Shown here piece after piece: positions 46,090 to 57,262 of a DNA stretch of 64,000 nucleotides. Each line of letters opens with the position of its first letter. Position 1 is the first letter of the stretch. The DNA comes from Bufo bufo. Its lineage: Eukaryota > Chordata > Amphibia > Anura > Bufonidae. The translations under genes and the position numbers were made by a program. The notes beneath the pieces are model-generated. The model did no database searches, was not told the DNA's origin, and saw only the letters and a list, made by a program, of their open reading frames with translations. The stretch is from positions 406,886,565-406,950,564 of the forward strand of contig NC_053392.1 of the NCBI RefSeq assembly GCF_905171765.1, in the 5' to 3' direction.

Positions 46090-49000
46090 CTCAGTCCTTT
46101 TCTCAATATAACAAAACAATAACAAACACAGGTGCACTCTGCAGTAATACTAAATCCTCAAACTGATTTTAAAATTGAGAGATTAGTCAACATGTCCTAC
46201 GGTGTAGAACATGTCTAAGCCCGGACACCGCGACAAGGTTTCTCAAGTAGCCCGGGACCCTACACTCTCCTACCTGAGCCGTATGGGCGATACCAGGAGC
46301 CAGTGGGCAAATTACAGGAGCATAAGGCCGACTCACAAACAACTCACCAGTTACCTCCAGCATGTGGCCATGCTTGCAATGGGAGGAGGGATGAGTCTGT
46401 GAGTCCCACTCAAGACTTGCTGATATGTCCCAGGCCTCACAGGTGCACCTAAATGTGACCTGTAGATGGAAAACAGGCACATTTAAATAGGAGTTTATAC
46501 ACCTCCAGGAATCTATATATACAAACTAAGAAGACAGGTTGGCATTAGCAGGAGGTGCTTCAAACCCACATGCAGTTGTGCATATATATAGGGGAGCAAA
46601 TCCTGCACTTGTGGCCCGTTGCTAATGGCAATCCCCAGCAAAATGCATACAATGGAGGATGCCCGCGGCGAACCACAAGTACCACAATAGACATCCTACA
46701 CAAGATAACAAGTGCGGATGTAATAATTAATATAACAATATAACAAAACAATAACAAACACAGGTGCACTCTGCAGTAATACTAAATCCTCAAACTGATT
46801 TTAAAATTGAGAGATTAGTCAACATGTCCTACGGTGTAGAACATGTCTAAGCCCGGACACCGCGACAAGGTTTCTCAAGTAGCCCGGGACCCTACACTCT
46901 CCTACCTGAGCCGTATGGGCGATACCAGGAGCCAGTGGGCAAATTACAGGAGCATAAGGCCGACTCACAAACAACTCACCAGTTACCTCCAGCATGTGGC
47001 CATGCTTGCAATGGGAGGAGGGAGGAGTCTGTGAGTCCCACTCAAGACTTGCTGATATGTCCCAGGCCTCACAGGTGCACCTAAATGTGACCTGTAGATG
47101 GAAAACAGGCACATTTAAATAGGAGTTTATACACCTCCAGGAATCTATATATACAAACTAAGAAGACAGGTTGGCATTAGCAGGAGGTGCTTCAAACCCA
47201 CATGCAGTTGTGCATATATATAGGGGAGCAAATCCTGCACTTGTGGCCCGTTGCTAATGGCAATCCCCAGCAAAATGCATACAATGGAGGATGCCCGCGG
47301 CGAACCACAAGTACCACAATAGACATCCTACACAAGATAACAAGTGCGGATGTAATAATTAATATAACAATATAACAAAACAATAACAAACACAGGTGCA
47401 CTCTGCAGTAATACTAAATCCTCAAACTGATTTTAAAATTGAGAGATTAGTCAACATGTCCTACGGTGTAGAACATGTCTAAGCCCGGACACCGCGACAA
47501 GGTTTCTCAAGTAGCCCGGGACCCTACACTCTCCTACCTGAGCCGTATGGGTGATACCAGGAGCCAGTGGGCAAATTACAGGAGCATAAGGCCGACTCAC
47601 AAACAACTCACCAGTTACCTCCAGCATGTGGCCATGCTTGCAATGGGAGGAGGGAGGAGTCTGTGAGTCCCACTCAAGACTTGCTGATATGTCCCAGGCC
47701 TCACAGGTGCACCTAAATGTGACCTGTAGATGGAAAACAGGCACATTTAAATAGGTGTTTATACACCTCCAGGAATCTATATATACAAACTAAGAAGACA
47801 GGTTGGCATTAGCAGGAGGTGCTTCAAACCCACATGCAGTTGTGCATATATATAGGGGAGCAAATCCTGCACTTGTCGCCCGTTGCTAATGGCAATCCCC
47901 AGCAAAATGCATACAATGGAGGATGCCCGCGGCGAACCACAAGTACCACAATAGACATTCTACACAAGATAACAAGTGCGGATGTAATAATTAATATAAC
48001 AATATAACAAAACAATAACAAACACAGGTGCACTCTGCAGTAATACTAAATCCTCAAACTGATTTTAAAATTGAGAGATTAGTCAACATGTCCTACGGTG
48101 TAGAACATGTCTAAGCCCGGACACCGCGACAAGGTTTCTCAAGTAGCCCGGGACCCTACACTCTCCTACCTGAGCCGTATGGGCGATACCAGGAGCCAGT
48201 GGGCAAATTACAGGAGCATAAGGCCGACTCACAAACAACTCACCAGTTACCTCCAGCATGTGGCCATGCTTGCAATGGGAGGAGGGAGGAGTCTGTGAGT
48301 CCCACTCAAGACTTGCTGATATGTCCCAGGCCTCACAGGTGCACCTAAATGTGACCTGTAGATGGAAAACAGGCACATTTAAATAGGAGTTTATACACCT
48401 CCAGGAATCTATATATACAAACTAAGAAGACAGGTTGGCATTAGCAGGAGGTGCTTCAAACCCACATGCAGTTGTGCATATATATATAGGGGAGCAAATC
48501 CTGCACTTGTGGCCCGTTGCTAATGGCAATCCCCAGCAAAATGCATACAATGGAGGATGCCCGCGGCGAACCACAAGTACCACAATAGACATCCTACACA
48601 ATAGACATCCTGGGACATATCAGCAAGTCTTGAGTGGGACTCACAGACTCCTCCCTCCTCCCATTGCAAGCATGGCCACATGCTGGAGGTAACTGGTGAG
48701 TTGTTTGTGAGTCGGCCTTATGCTCCTGTAATTTGCCCACTGGCTCCTGGTATCGCCCATACGGCTCAGGTAGGAGAGTGTAGGGTCCCGGGCTACTTGA
48801 GAAACCTTGTCGCGGTGTCCGGGCTTAGACATGTTCTACACCGTAGGACATGTTGACTAATCTCTCAATTTTAAAATCAGTTTGAGGATTTAGTATTACT
48901 GCAGAGTGCACCTGTGTTTGTTATTGTTTTGTTATATTGTTATATTAATTATTACATCCGCACTTGTTATCTTGTGTAGGATGTCTATTGTGGTACTTGT

Positions 49001-50164
49001 GGTTTGCCGCGGGCATCCTCCATTGTATGCATTTTGCTGGGGATTGCCATTAGCAACGGGCCACAAGTGCAGGATTTGCTCCCCTATATATATGCACAAC
49101 TGCATGTGGGTTTGAAGCACCTCCTGCTAATGCCAACCTGTCTTCTTAGTTTGTATATATAGATTCCTGGAGGTGTATAAACTCCTATTTAAATGTGCCT
49201 GTTTTCCATCTACAGGTCACATTTAGGTGCACCTGTGAGGCCTGGGACATATCAGCAAGTCTTGAGTGGGACTCACAGACTCCTCCCTCCTCCCATTGCA
49301 AGCATGGCCACATGCTGGAGGTAACTGGTGAGTTGTTTGTGAGTCGGCCTTATGCTCCTGTAATTTGCCCACTGGCTCCTGGTATCGCCCATATGGCTCA
49401 GGTAGGAGAGTGTAGGGTCCCGGGCTACTTGAGAAACCTTGTCGCGGTGTCCGGGCTTAGACATGTTCTACACCGTAGGACATGTTGACTAATCTCTCAA
49501 TTTTAAAATCAGTTTGAGGATTTAGTATTACTGCAGAGTGCACCTGTGTTTGTTATTGTTTTGTTATATTGTTATATTAATTATTACATCCGCACTTGTT
49601 ATCTTGTGTAGGATGTCTATTGTGGTACTTGTGGTTCGCCGCGGGCATCCTCCATTGTATGCATTTTGCTGGGGATTGCCATTAGCAACGGGCCACAAGT
49701 GCAGGATTTGCTCCCCTATATATATGCACAACTGCATGTGGGTTTGAAGCACCTCCTGCTAATGCCAACCTGTCTTCTTAGTTTGTATATATAGATTCCT
49801 GGAGGTGTATAAACTCCTATTTAAATGTGCCTGTTTTCCATCTACAGGTCACATTTAGGTGCACCTGTGAGGCCTGGGACATATCAGCAAGTCTTGAGTG
49901 GGACTCACAGACTCCTCCCTCCTCCCATTGCAAGCATGGCCACATGCTGGAGGTAACTGGTGAGTTGTTTGTGAGTCGGCCTTATGCTCCTGTAATTTGC
50001 CCACTGGCTCCTGGTATCGCCCATACGGCTCAGGTAGGAGAGTGTAGGGTCCCGGGCTACTTGAGAAACCTTGTCGCGGTGTCTGGGCTTAGACATGTTC
50101 TACACCGTAGGACATGTTGACTAATCTCTCAATTTTAAAATCAGTTTGAGGATTTAGTATTACT

Positions 50165-50655
50165 TGTCATGGTCTTACCTGCTTGCTGCTCTCCTTCGTT
50201 TGACATGTGCTGGCGGCCATCTTGGGTCCTGGGTTTCTTGTAGCCTTCCACCCTGCGGCTCCTCCTTCCCCTGGGAGGAGCTGGATGCCTAGCTCATATA
50301 TATAGGAGGTCTGTGGCTTCAGTTCCTTGCTTGGTCCGCTTGTGTTCACATGCTTCTAAGACTGCTGCTGCTTCTGGTTCCTGATCCTGGCTTCGTCTGA
50401 CTACCCTGCTGGTTCCTGATCCTGGCTTCGTCTGACTACCCTGCTGGTTCCTGATCCTGGCTTCGTCTGACTACCCTGCTGGTTCCTGATCCTGGCTTCG
50501 TCTGACTACCCTTCTGGTTCCTGACCTCTGGCTTCGCAAAGACTCTGCTCGGTTTCACCATCCGTTTGGACTTTTGCTTTACAGCTTTATTTTCAATAAA
50601 GCCTTCTTATTTTCACTTATCTCTTGTTGTACGTCTGGTTCATGGTTCCGTGACA
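50165..50655 (+). repeat. 5' LTR of the chromovirus
   Basis: 491 bp. TATATATA at about 50297 is the likely TATA box. AATAAA at 50595 is a polyadenylation signal. A 35-bp unit (CTGGTTCCTGATCCTGGCTT and on) is repeated four times at about 50371-50515. TGTCA/TGACA form the inverted tips. Confidence 0.95.
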
Positions 50656-50668
50656 TTAGGACCAAGCC
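50656..50668 (+). promoter_or_regulatory. Primer-binding region of the chromovirus
   Basis: TTAGGACCAAGCC sits directly after the 5' LTR and before the start codon, where the primer site must be. I cannot name the primer tRNA with confidence. The leader is only 13 bases, so the gag start codon lies next to the primer site. Confidence 0.55.
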
Positions 50669-53600
50669 ATGAATTCTGACGGTACAGGGCCATCCTCGCT
50701 ACCCACGCTGGTTGCCAGACTTGATCAGCAGGATCACCTGTTGGGTCGGTTCGCTGTGGCGTTGCAAACCCTGCTTGAACGCACGGCTCATTTCGCTCCC
50801 GTTGCCGATGGGTCGGTTGTCGCTCCTGGGCTCGCTCCTACTGCCGCTCCGGTTGTTGCGCCAGAGTCTACCCCGACACCTGTTGTTGCGCCTGCGGTGT
50901 TTCGGGGTATGACCGGTTCTGCTCCTCTTCCACAGCGCTTTGGGGGAGAGCCAACTCAGTGCCGAGGTTTCCTTAACCAGGTGGGCATTTTTTTCGAGTT
51001 GCTGCCACATGCCTTTCCTACTGAGAGATCAAAGGTGGGCTTCTTGATCTCGCTGCTCTCGGACAAGGCCTTGGCCTGGGCCAGCCCTTTATGGGAGAAC
51101 AACAATCCGGTGGTTGCCGAGTTTTCCGGTTTTGTTGCTTCTCTTCGGAAGGTATTCGATGTGCCGGCTCGTGCTGCCTCTGCTGCGAAGCTCCTTATGT
51201 CCATCAGACAGGGTTCACGATCCGTAGCTGAATACGCCATTGAGTTTCGTACCCTGGCAGCAGAGGTGGGCTGGAATAATGAGGCTCTGGTCGCTGCTTT
51301 CTCTCATGGTCTCTCGGATGCCTTGAAGGATGAGGTTGCAGCTAAGGACCTACCAGTTGAGCTCGAGTCTCTTATTTCTTTCCTGATTTTGATTGACACC
51401 AGACTCAGGGAGAGACCTTCCTTTAAGGAGAACCTGCGGAGGTCTTCTAACAGATTGGTGCCTACGTTTGCTGTCCCACCCGTGCCTCCCTCTCCTCCCA
51501 CGCCTCCTGGGGATGACTTGTCTGGGGGTGAACCCATGCAGCTGGGGTTTGCTCGCCTGTCCGAGGGGGAGAGGGCACTCCGAAGACGCGAGGGCCGATG
51601 CATGTACTGTGGTCTCGGTGGGCATTTTCGGTTGGCATGTCCGAACCGTCCGGGAAACGCTCGTACCCTGAGATCCTGTCGGGGGCAGATCTTGGGTGGA
51701 GTCTCCTCGTCCCCGGTTTCCCGTGTTGACAAACCACTGATCACTGTTGTCCTCTCCTGGGTCGGGGGCTCGGTGACGACCCAGGCGTTGGTGGACTCTG
51801 GTGCTGGTGGTTTGTTCATTGATAGTGTGTTCGCTGCCGCCAATTCCATTCCTCTGCAGGCTCGAGGTTCCCCACTGGCTCTTGAGGCGATAGACGGCAG
51901 ACCCCTTCTGCCGCCACACGTGACTCATGAGACCCTTCCAGTGGGGATAGCCATTGGTGCCGTTCACAGAGAGTCGGTCTGCCTCCAGGTTATTTCGTCT
52001 CCACACTACTCGGTGGTCTTGGGGTACCCCTGGCTCCAGAAGCATAATCCGACTTTCGATTGGAGATCGGTCGAGATCCTCTCGTGGTCACCGCAGTGTG
52101 GGGCTAGTTGCATCCATGGGTCTGTCAAGTTGCTGTGTACTTCCTCGGACTCTCTGTTGCCTCCTGAATACGAGGAGTACCGGGATGTATTCGATAAGGT
52201 GCGCGCGGTTGCCCTACCTCCGCACCGCCCATACGATTGTGCCATAGAGTTACAATCTGGTGCCGTTCCTCCTCGTGGCAAAGTCTATCCACTGTCGGTA
52301 GCGGAGAATGAGGCCATAGAGGAGTACGTGAGGGAGGCGCTTTCACGCGGACACATTCGCAAATCTTCGTCCCCGGCAGGGGCTGGATTTTTCTTTGTGA
52401 AAAAGAAGGGCGGTGAGTTGAGGCCTTGCATCGATTACAGGGGTCTCAATCGCATCACGATCAAGAACGCTTACCCGATACCCTTGATTTCCGAGCTGTT
52501 CGATCGCCTTAAAGGGGCCACGGTCTTTACCAAACTCGACCTGAGGGCGGCATATAACCTGGTAAGGATCAAGGCGGGCGATGAGTGGAAGACCGCGTTT
52601 AACACCAGGACCGGTCATTACGAATCCTTGGTTATGCCCTTTGGGTTGTGCAATGCGCCCGCAGTCTTTCAGGAATTCATCAACGATGTTTTCCGTGACC
52701 TGTTGCAGCAGTGTGTGGTAGTCTATTTGGATGACATCTTGGTATATTCTGAATCCATGGAGGCCCACATTCTGGATGTCAGACGAGTGTTGCAACGGTT
52801 ACGAGAGAACAAGCTGTTCGGTAAGCTTGAGAAATGCGAATTTCACCGATCCCAGGTAACCTTCTTAGGTTACATCATTTCCGCTGAGGGGTTCTCCATG
52901 GATCCTGAGAAGGTTTCGGCTGTCTTACAGTGGCCCCAGCCCAGTGGTCTTCGTTCCCTGCAGCGCTTTTTGGGCTTCGCCAATTATTATCGGAAGTTCA
53001 TCAGGGACTTTTCCATGCTGGCCAAGCCTCTCACGGATCTGACCAGGAAGGGCAGTAATTCCCAGGTCTGGCCGCTCGAGGCCATCCGAGCTTTTGAGGC
53101 CCTAAAGTCTGCCTTTGTGTCGGCTCCGATTCTGTCGCATCCCAACCCTGGGTTGCCCTTTGTCCTCGAGGTGGACGCGTCTGAGACGGGAGTAGGCGCC
53201 CTTCTGTCTCAGCGTAGAACACCAGAGGGTCCTCTGCTTCCTTGTGGGTTTTACTCCCGGAAACTGTCTTCCGCGGAGTGCAACTATCAGATTGGTGACA
53301 GGGAGTTATTGGCCATCGTGCAGGCCCTTAAAGAATGGAGGCACTTGCTCGAGGGTTCGGTGGTTCCGGTTCTCATCCTGACGGACCACAAGAATCTGAC
53401 CTACCTTTCTGAGGCCAAGAGATTGACACCACGTCAGGCCAGATGGGCTCTGTTCTTGTCACGTTTTAATTACGTGGTCTCCTACCTACCCGGTTCCAAG
53501 AACATCAGGGCGGATGCCTTATCACGGCAGTACTCCGAGCTGTCCAGGGAGGAGTCGATTCCGACTTCGGTCATACCTCCGAATCAGATCCTGGCCGCCA

Positions 53601-55000
53601 TTCGCACCAGCCTGACCTCTCCCCTGGGTGAGCAGATTTTGGCGGCTCAATCTGGTGCTCCCTCTGGGAGACCCAACGGCAGAAGTTTTGTGCCTGAGGA
53701 GTTGCGCACTCGGTTGTTGCGAACCTACCATAACTCCAAGACCGCGGGGCATCCTGGAAAGAATCAGCTGTCCTGGGCTGTTTCATGTCTGTTCTGGTGG
53801 CCTTCCCTACGTTCCGACATCGCCGCATATGTAGCGGCATGCTCCGTTTGTGCCCAGAGTAAGTCCCCTCGGAACCTTCCGTTGGGCCTTCTGCAACCCA
53901 TAGCCACCGGGGAGCGCCCATGGTCACACCTGGGGATGGATTTCATTGTGGACCTCCCTGCATCCCGAGGCCAAACGGTCATTCTCATGATTGTGGATCG
54001 GTTTTCCAAAATGTGCCACTGTGTTCCTCTCAAGAAGTTACCCTCTGCACAAGAGTTGGCCACGATTTTTGCCAGGGAGGTCTTCCGGTTGCACGGTTTG
54101 CCTAAGGAGATTGTGTCGGATCGGGGGAGTCAGTTTGTGTCCAGGTTCTGGCGCGCCTTTTGCTCCCAGTTGGGGATTCATCTCTCCTTCTCCTCGGCCT
54201 ACCACCCTCAGTCCAATGGGGCCGCAGAACGATCCAATCAGGCCTTGGAGCAATTCCTTCGTTGCTATGTCTCCGATCACCAAGACAATTGGGTTGACCT
54301 CCTGCCTTGGGCTGAGTTTGCCAGGAACACGGCGGTGAACTCTTCCTCTGGGACGTCTCCCTTCATGGCCAATTATGGGTTCCAACCTGCCGTGTTACCG
54401 GAGGTATTCTCTCCCCAGGATATTCCGGCTGTGGAGGATCACCTTTCCGTCCTACGTGCTTCTTGGGTACAGATCCAGAAGTCCCTTGAGGTCTCTGCGC
54501 AGCGCCAGAGATTCCAGACTGATCGCAGACGAGCGCCTGCTCCTTCCTACCAGGTCGGAGACCGTGTATGGTTGTCCACCCGCAACCTCAACCTTCGAGT
54601 GCCCACTCCCAAGCTGGCGCCTCGCTTTGTTGGTCCCTTCCGAGTGCTTCGCAGGGTAAACCCGGTAGCCTATGCCCTTGCGCTTCCTCCTGGCATGCGG
54701 ATCTCCAACGTGTTTCATGTCTCCCTGTTGAAACCACTGGTGTGTAATCGTTTCACTTCCTCGGTTCCTCGGCCTCGTCCGGTCCAAGTGGGCAATCGTG
54801 AGGAATATGAGGTGAGCAATATCCTGGACTCACGCCTGGTCCGCGGTCGGTTGCAGTTTTTGGTCCATTGGCGTGGTTATGGTCCAGAGGAGCGTTCCTG
54901 GGTTCCCTCCGCAGATGTCCATGCTCCTGCCTTGCTCCGAGCCTTCCACGCACGCTTCCCTCAGAAACCGTTTTGTGCTCCGCGGAGGAGGGGCCCTTGA
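50669..55000 (+). CDS. gag-pol: Gag-Pol polyprotein with C-terminal chromodomain
   Basis: One 1443-residue frame starting MNSDGTG. Residues 1-300 are a gag-like region; 311-324 are a CCHC knuckle (C311, C314, H319, C324). The protease has DSGA at 376-379. Reverse transcriptase has YLDD at 686-689. RNase H has D836 and D906. Integrase has an HHCC finger (H1021, H1028, C1058, C1061) and a catalytic triad D1091, D1151, E1187 (D-35-E). The chromodomain is at about 1379-1435 (FLVHWRGYG). The element copies its RNA to DNA in particles and integrates it; the chromodomain is thought to guide insertion to marked chromatin. Gag and pol are fused without the frameshift seen in some chromoviruses. No stop or frameshift interrupts it. 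Confidence 0.96.
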   Translation: MNSDGTGPSSLPTLVARLDQQDHLLGRFAVALQTLLERTAHFAPVADGSVVAPGLAPTAAPVVAPESTPTPVVAPAVFRGMTGSAPLPQRFGGEPTQCRGFLNQVGIFFELLPHAFPTERSKVGFLISLLSDKALAWASPLWENNNPVVAEFSGFVASLRKVFDVPARAASAAKLLMSIRQGSRSVAEYAIEFRTLAAEVGWNNEALVAAFSHGLSDALKDEVAAKDLPVELESLISFLILIDTRLRERPSFKENLRRSSNRLVPTFAVPPVPPSPPTPPGDDLSGGEPMQLGFARLSEGERALRRREGRCMYCGLGGHFRLACPNRPGNARTLRSCRGQILGGVSSSPVSRVDKPLITVVLSWVGGSVTTQALVDSGAGGLFIDSVFAAANSIPLQARGSPLALEAIDGRPLLPPHVTHETLPVGIAIGAVHRESVCLQVISSPHYSVVLGYPWLQKHNPTFDWRSVEILSWSPQCGASCIHGSVKLLCTSSDSLLPPEYEEYRDVFDKVRAVALPPHRPYDCAIELQSGAVPPRGKVYPLSVAENEAIEEYVREALSRGHIRKSSSPAGAGFFFVKKKGGELRPCIDYRGLNRITIKNAYPIPLISELFDRLKGATVFTKLDLRAAYNLVRIKAGDEWKTAFNTRTGHYESLVMPFGLCNAPAVFQEFINDVFRDLLQQCVVVYLDDILVYSESMEAHILDVRRVLQRLRENKLFGKLEKCEFHRSQVTFLGYIISAEGFSMDPEKVSAVLQWPQPSGLRSLQRFLGFANYYRKFIRDFSMLAKPLTDLTRKGSNSQVWPLEAIRAFEALKSAFVSAPILSHPNPGLPFVLEVDASETGVGALLSQRRTPEGPLLPCGFYSRKLSSAECNYQIGDRELLAIVQALKEWRHLLEGSVVPVLILTDHKNLTYLSEAKRLTPRQARWALFLSRFNYVVSYLPGSKNIRADALSRQYSELSREESIPTSVIPPNQILAAIRTSLTSPLGEQILAAQSGAPSGRPNGRSFVPEELRTRLLRTYHNSKTAGHPGKNQLSWAVSCLFWWPSLRSDIAAYVAACSVCAQSKSPRNLPLGLLQPIATGERPWSHLGMDFIVDLPASRGQTVILMIVDRFSKMCHCVPLKKLPSAQELATIFAREVFRLHGLPKEIVSDRGSQFVSRFWRAFCSQLGIHLSFSSAYHPQSNGAAERSNQALEQFLRCYVSDHQDNWVDLLPWAEFARNTAVNSSSGTSPFMANYGFQPAVLPEVFSPQDIPAVEDHLSVLRASWVQIQKSLEVSAQRQRFQTDRRRAPAPSYQVGDRVWLSTRNLNLRVPTPKLAPRFVGPFRVLRRVNPVAYALALPPGMRISNVFHVSLLKPLVCNRFTSSVPRPRPVQVGNREEYEVSNILDSRLVRGRLQFLVHWRGYGPEERSWVPSADVHAPALLRAFHARFPQKPFCAPRRRGP

Positions 55001-55011
55001 GGGGGAGGTAC
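54998..55011 (+). promoter_or_regulatory. Polypurine tract of the chromovirus
   Basis: TGAGGGGGAGGTAC abuts the 3' LTR, and its first three bases are the gag-pol stop codon. This is the expected place for plus-strand DNA priming. Confidence 0.8.
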
Positions 55012-55502
55012 TGTCATGGTCTTACCTGCTTGCTGCTCTCCTTCGTTTGACATGTGCTGGCGGCCATCTTGGGTCCTGGGTTTCTTGTAGCCTTCCACCC
55101 TGCGGCTCCTCCTTCCCCTGGGAGGAGCTGGATGCCTAGCTCATATATATAGGAGGTCTGTGGCTTCAGTTCCTTGCTTGGTCCGCTTGTGTTCACATGC
55201 TTCTAAGACTGCTGCTGCTTCTGGTTCCTGATCCTGGCTTCGTCTGACTACCCTGCTGGTTCCTGATCCTGGCTTCGTCTGACTACCCTGCTGGTTCCTG
55301 ATCCTGGCTTCGTCTGACTACCCTGCTGGTTCCTGATCCTGGCTTCGTCTGACTACCCTTCTGGTTCCTGACCTCTGGCTTCGCAAAGACTCTGCTCGGT
55401 TTCACCATCCGTTTGGACTTTTGCTTTACAGCTTTATTTTCAATAAAGCCTTCTTATTTTCACTTATCTCTTGTTGTACGTCTGGTTCATGGTTCCGTGA
55501 CA
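55012..55502 (+). repeat. 3' LTR of the chromovirus
   Basis: 491 bp, same length as the 5' LTR and without a difference that I can find by eye. It includes the four 35-bp repeats, TATA and AATAAA. Confidence 0.95.
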
Positions 55503-55766
55503 TTACTGCAGAGTGCACCTGTGTTTGTTATTGTTTTGTTATATTGTTATATTAATTATTACATCCGCACTTGTTATCTTGTGTAGGATGTCTATTGTGG
55601 TACTTGTGGTTCGCCGCGGGCATCCTCCATTGTATGCATTTTGCTGGGGATTGCCATTAGCAACGGGCCACAAGTGCAGGATTTGCTCCCCTATATATAT
55701 GCACAACTGCATGTGGGTTTGAAGCACCTCCTGCTAATGCCAACCTGTCTTCTCAGTCCTTTTCTC

Positions 55767-57262
55767 CCAAAACCTGCTTCTCCACCATTACACACAGTCC
55801 CCACAGACCTTCTACACAACTGTTCAGTTCCTTTCTCCCAAAACCCGCTTCTCCACCATTACAGAAGAAAAACTTTCCACTCTACTCTTCAGATCACATC
55901 TCAGCACCTGTGCACTTGACCCAATTCCATCCCACCTCATCCCTAACCTCACCACAGTTTATCACAGCCCTAACTCATCTCTTCAACCTATCACTAACCT
56001 CTGGTGTCTTCCCCTCTGGTTTTAAACATGCTACCATTACACCCATCCTCAAAAAGCCTTCACTTGACCCATCTTCTTTGTCCAGTTATCGCCCCATATC
56101 ACTTCTTCCATATGCCTCAAAGCTACTTGAGCAACATGTCCATTCTGAACTGTCCTCTCACCTCTCCTCCTGCTACCTCTTTGACCGGCTACAATACGGC
56201 TTCAGACTACACCACTCAACTGAAACTGCCCTTACCAAACTCACCAATGACCTACTAACAGCCAAAACCAAAAAACATTACTCTGTCCTCCTTCTCCTTG
56301 ACCTGTCCTCTGCCTTTGACGCTGTCGACCACTCCCTTCTGTTACAAACTCTATCATGTCTTGGCATCACTGACCTGGCCTTCTCCTGGATCACATCATA
56401 CCTCACAGACCAAACGTTTAACGTCTCCCACTCTCACACCACATCTTCGTCTCATTCCCTCTCTGTTGGTGTCCTGCAAGGCTCTGTCCTAGGACCCCTG
56501 CTCTTCTCTATCTACACTTGCGGCCTGGGACAGCTCATAGAGTCCCATGGCTTTCAGTATCACTTTTATGCTGACGACACATAAATCTATATGTTGTGAG
56601 TAAGAACTTTTTTGTATGAAACATGTAGACTATCGCTGGAGTGAGAGGATTTGTGTCAATGCTGTTATTATATATTTTTTAGAACGCCACCAATAAAGAA
56701 ACAAGCAACTCAGAGATACTTCGGTGCTGGATTCCTCTTTGTATGTTTCAGAATTGGAGGTCTTACCTGTGGTTTCTGTGCACGTGGGGGTACAAAAGAA
56801 GGATAGGAATACAAGGTGAGCTGGATATTCTTACTATGGACACATAAATCTACCTCTCTGGTCCAGACATCACTGCCTTACTATCCAGAATCCCACAATG
56901 CCTATCTTCCATATCCTCCTAATCCTCTCGCTTTCTAAAACTTAACATGGATAAAACAGAATTCATCATCTTTCCCATATCTTGCTCAACCCCCCCAACA
57001 GACCTATCAATCACAATCAATGGCTGCACACTCTCCCCAGTCAACAAAGTCCGCTGCCTTGGAGTGACCTTGGATTCTGCCCTCTCCTTCCGACCGCACA
57101 TCCAAGCCCTTTCCACCACCTGCTGCCTCCAACTCAAAAACATCTCCCGCATCAGCGCTTTCCTCAACTTTGAGTCAGCGAAAATGCTTGTACATGCAAT
57201 CATCATCGCCCGCCTAGATTACTGCAACATTCTCCTCTGTGGCCGACTAATCCACCTCTGAC
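55767..57262 (+). pseudogene. LINE reverse transcriptase domain, interrupted
   Basis: Motifs in order: NYRPISLLP-like (SYRPISLLPYASKLLEQ), QYGFRLHHSTETAL, LLLLDLSSAFDAVDH, GVLQGSVLGPLLFSIY and YADDT (about 56565-56580). Directly after the YADD box a 249-bp insertion splits the gene. It resumes at 56853 with IYLSGPD-like sequence and a C-terminal part (KCLGVTLDS-type text, 56947-57261). Further small shifts are present. Confidence 0.87.
56590..56838 (+). mobile_element. 249-bp insertion with a decayed hammerhead motif at its 5' end
   Basis: A 14-bp TSD, GACACATAAATCTA, lies at 56576-56589 and 56839-56852. The first ~45 bases read ATGTTGTGAGTAAGAAC, then GAAACATGTAGACTA. This fits GAAA, a palindromic stem III (ACATGT), a cleavable A, and stem I GAC paired with GTT. 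The CTGANGA core is mutated (GTGAGTA). AATAAAG follows at about 56692 and CGGTGCTGGATTCCTC further on. The layout copies that of the other two hammerhead repeats here. Confidence 0.75.

Larger units (their letters stand above)
50165..55502 (+). mobile_element. Intact chromovirus (Ty3/gypsy LTR retrotransposon), 5.34 kb
   Basis: The 5-bp TSD TTACT lies at 50160-50164 and 55503-55507. The LTRs are 491 bp each, begin TGTCATGG and end CCGTGACA, and look identical by eye. A single 1443-codon gag-pol frame lies between them. The uninterrupted 632-bp unit reads TAGTATTACTGCAGAG, confirming the empty site. Everything needed for activity seems present, so it is a very recent insertion and the youngest event readable in the window. 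Confidence 0.96.
46105..55751. repeat. Array of 632-bp units, direct then inverted, inserted as one block
   Basis: The TSD CTCAGTCCTTTTCTC lies at 46090-46104 and 55752-55766. Four direct units (46105 to about 48600) have landmarks spaced exactly 632 bp (for example 46187, 46819, 47451, 48083). At 48596-48612 the orientation flips (CACAATAGACATCC, then TGGGACATATCAGC). The inverted units run to 50164, are interrupted by the chromovirus, and resume at 55503-55751. Units differ at only a handful of positions. No frame resembles a known protein; small frames recur only because the unit repeats. Confidence 0.9.

Noticed and set aside
46187..50120. Recurring 97-, 69-, 63- and 62-codon frames
   Set aside because: They repeat only because the 632-bp unit repeats; both strands give frames and none resembles a protein family.
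51304..54787. Frames of 90-230 codons antisense or shifted within the chromovirus
   Set aside because: Shadows of the intact gag-pol frame.
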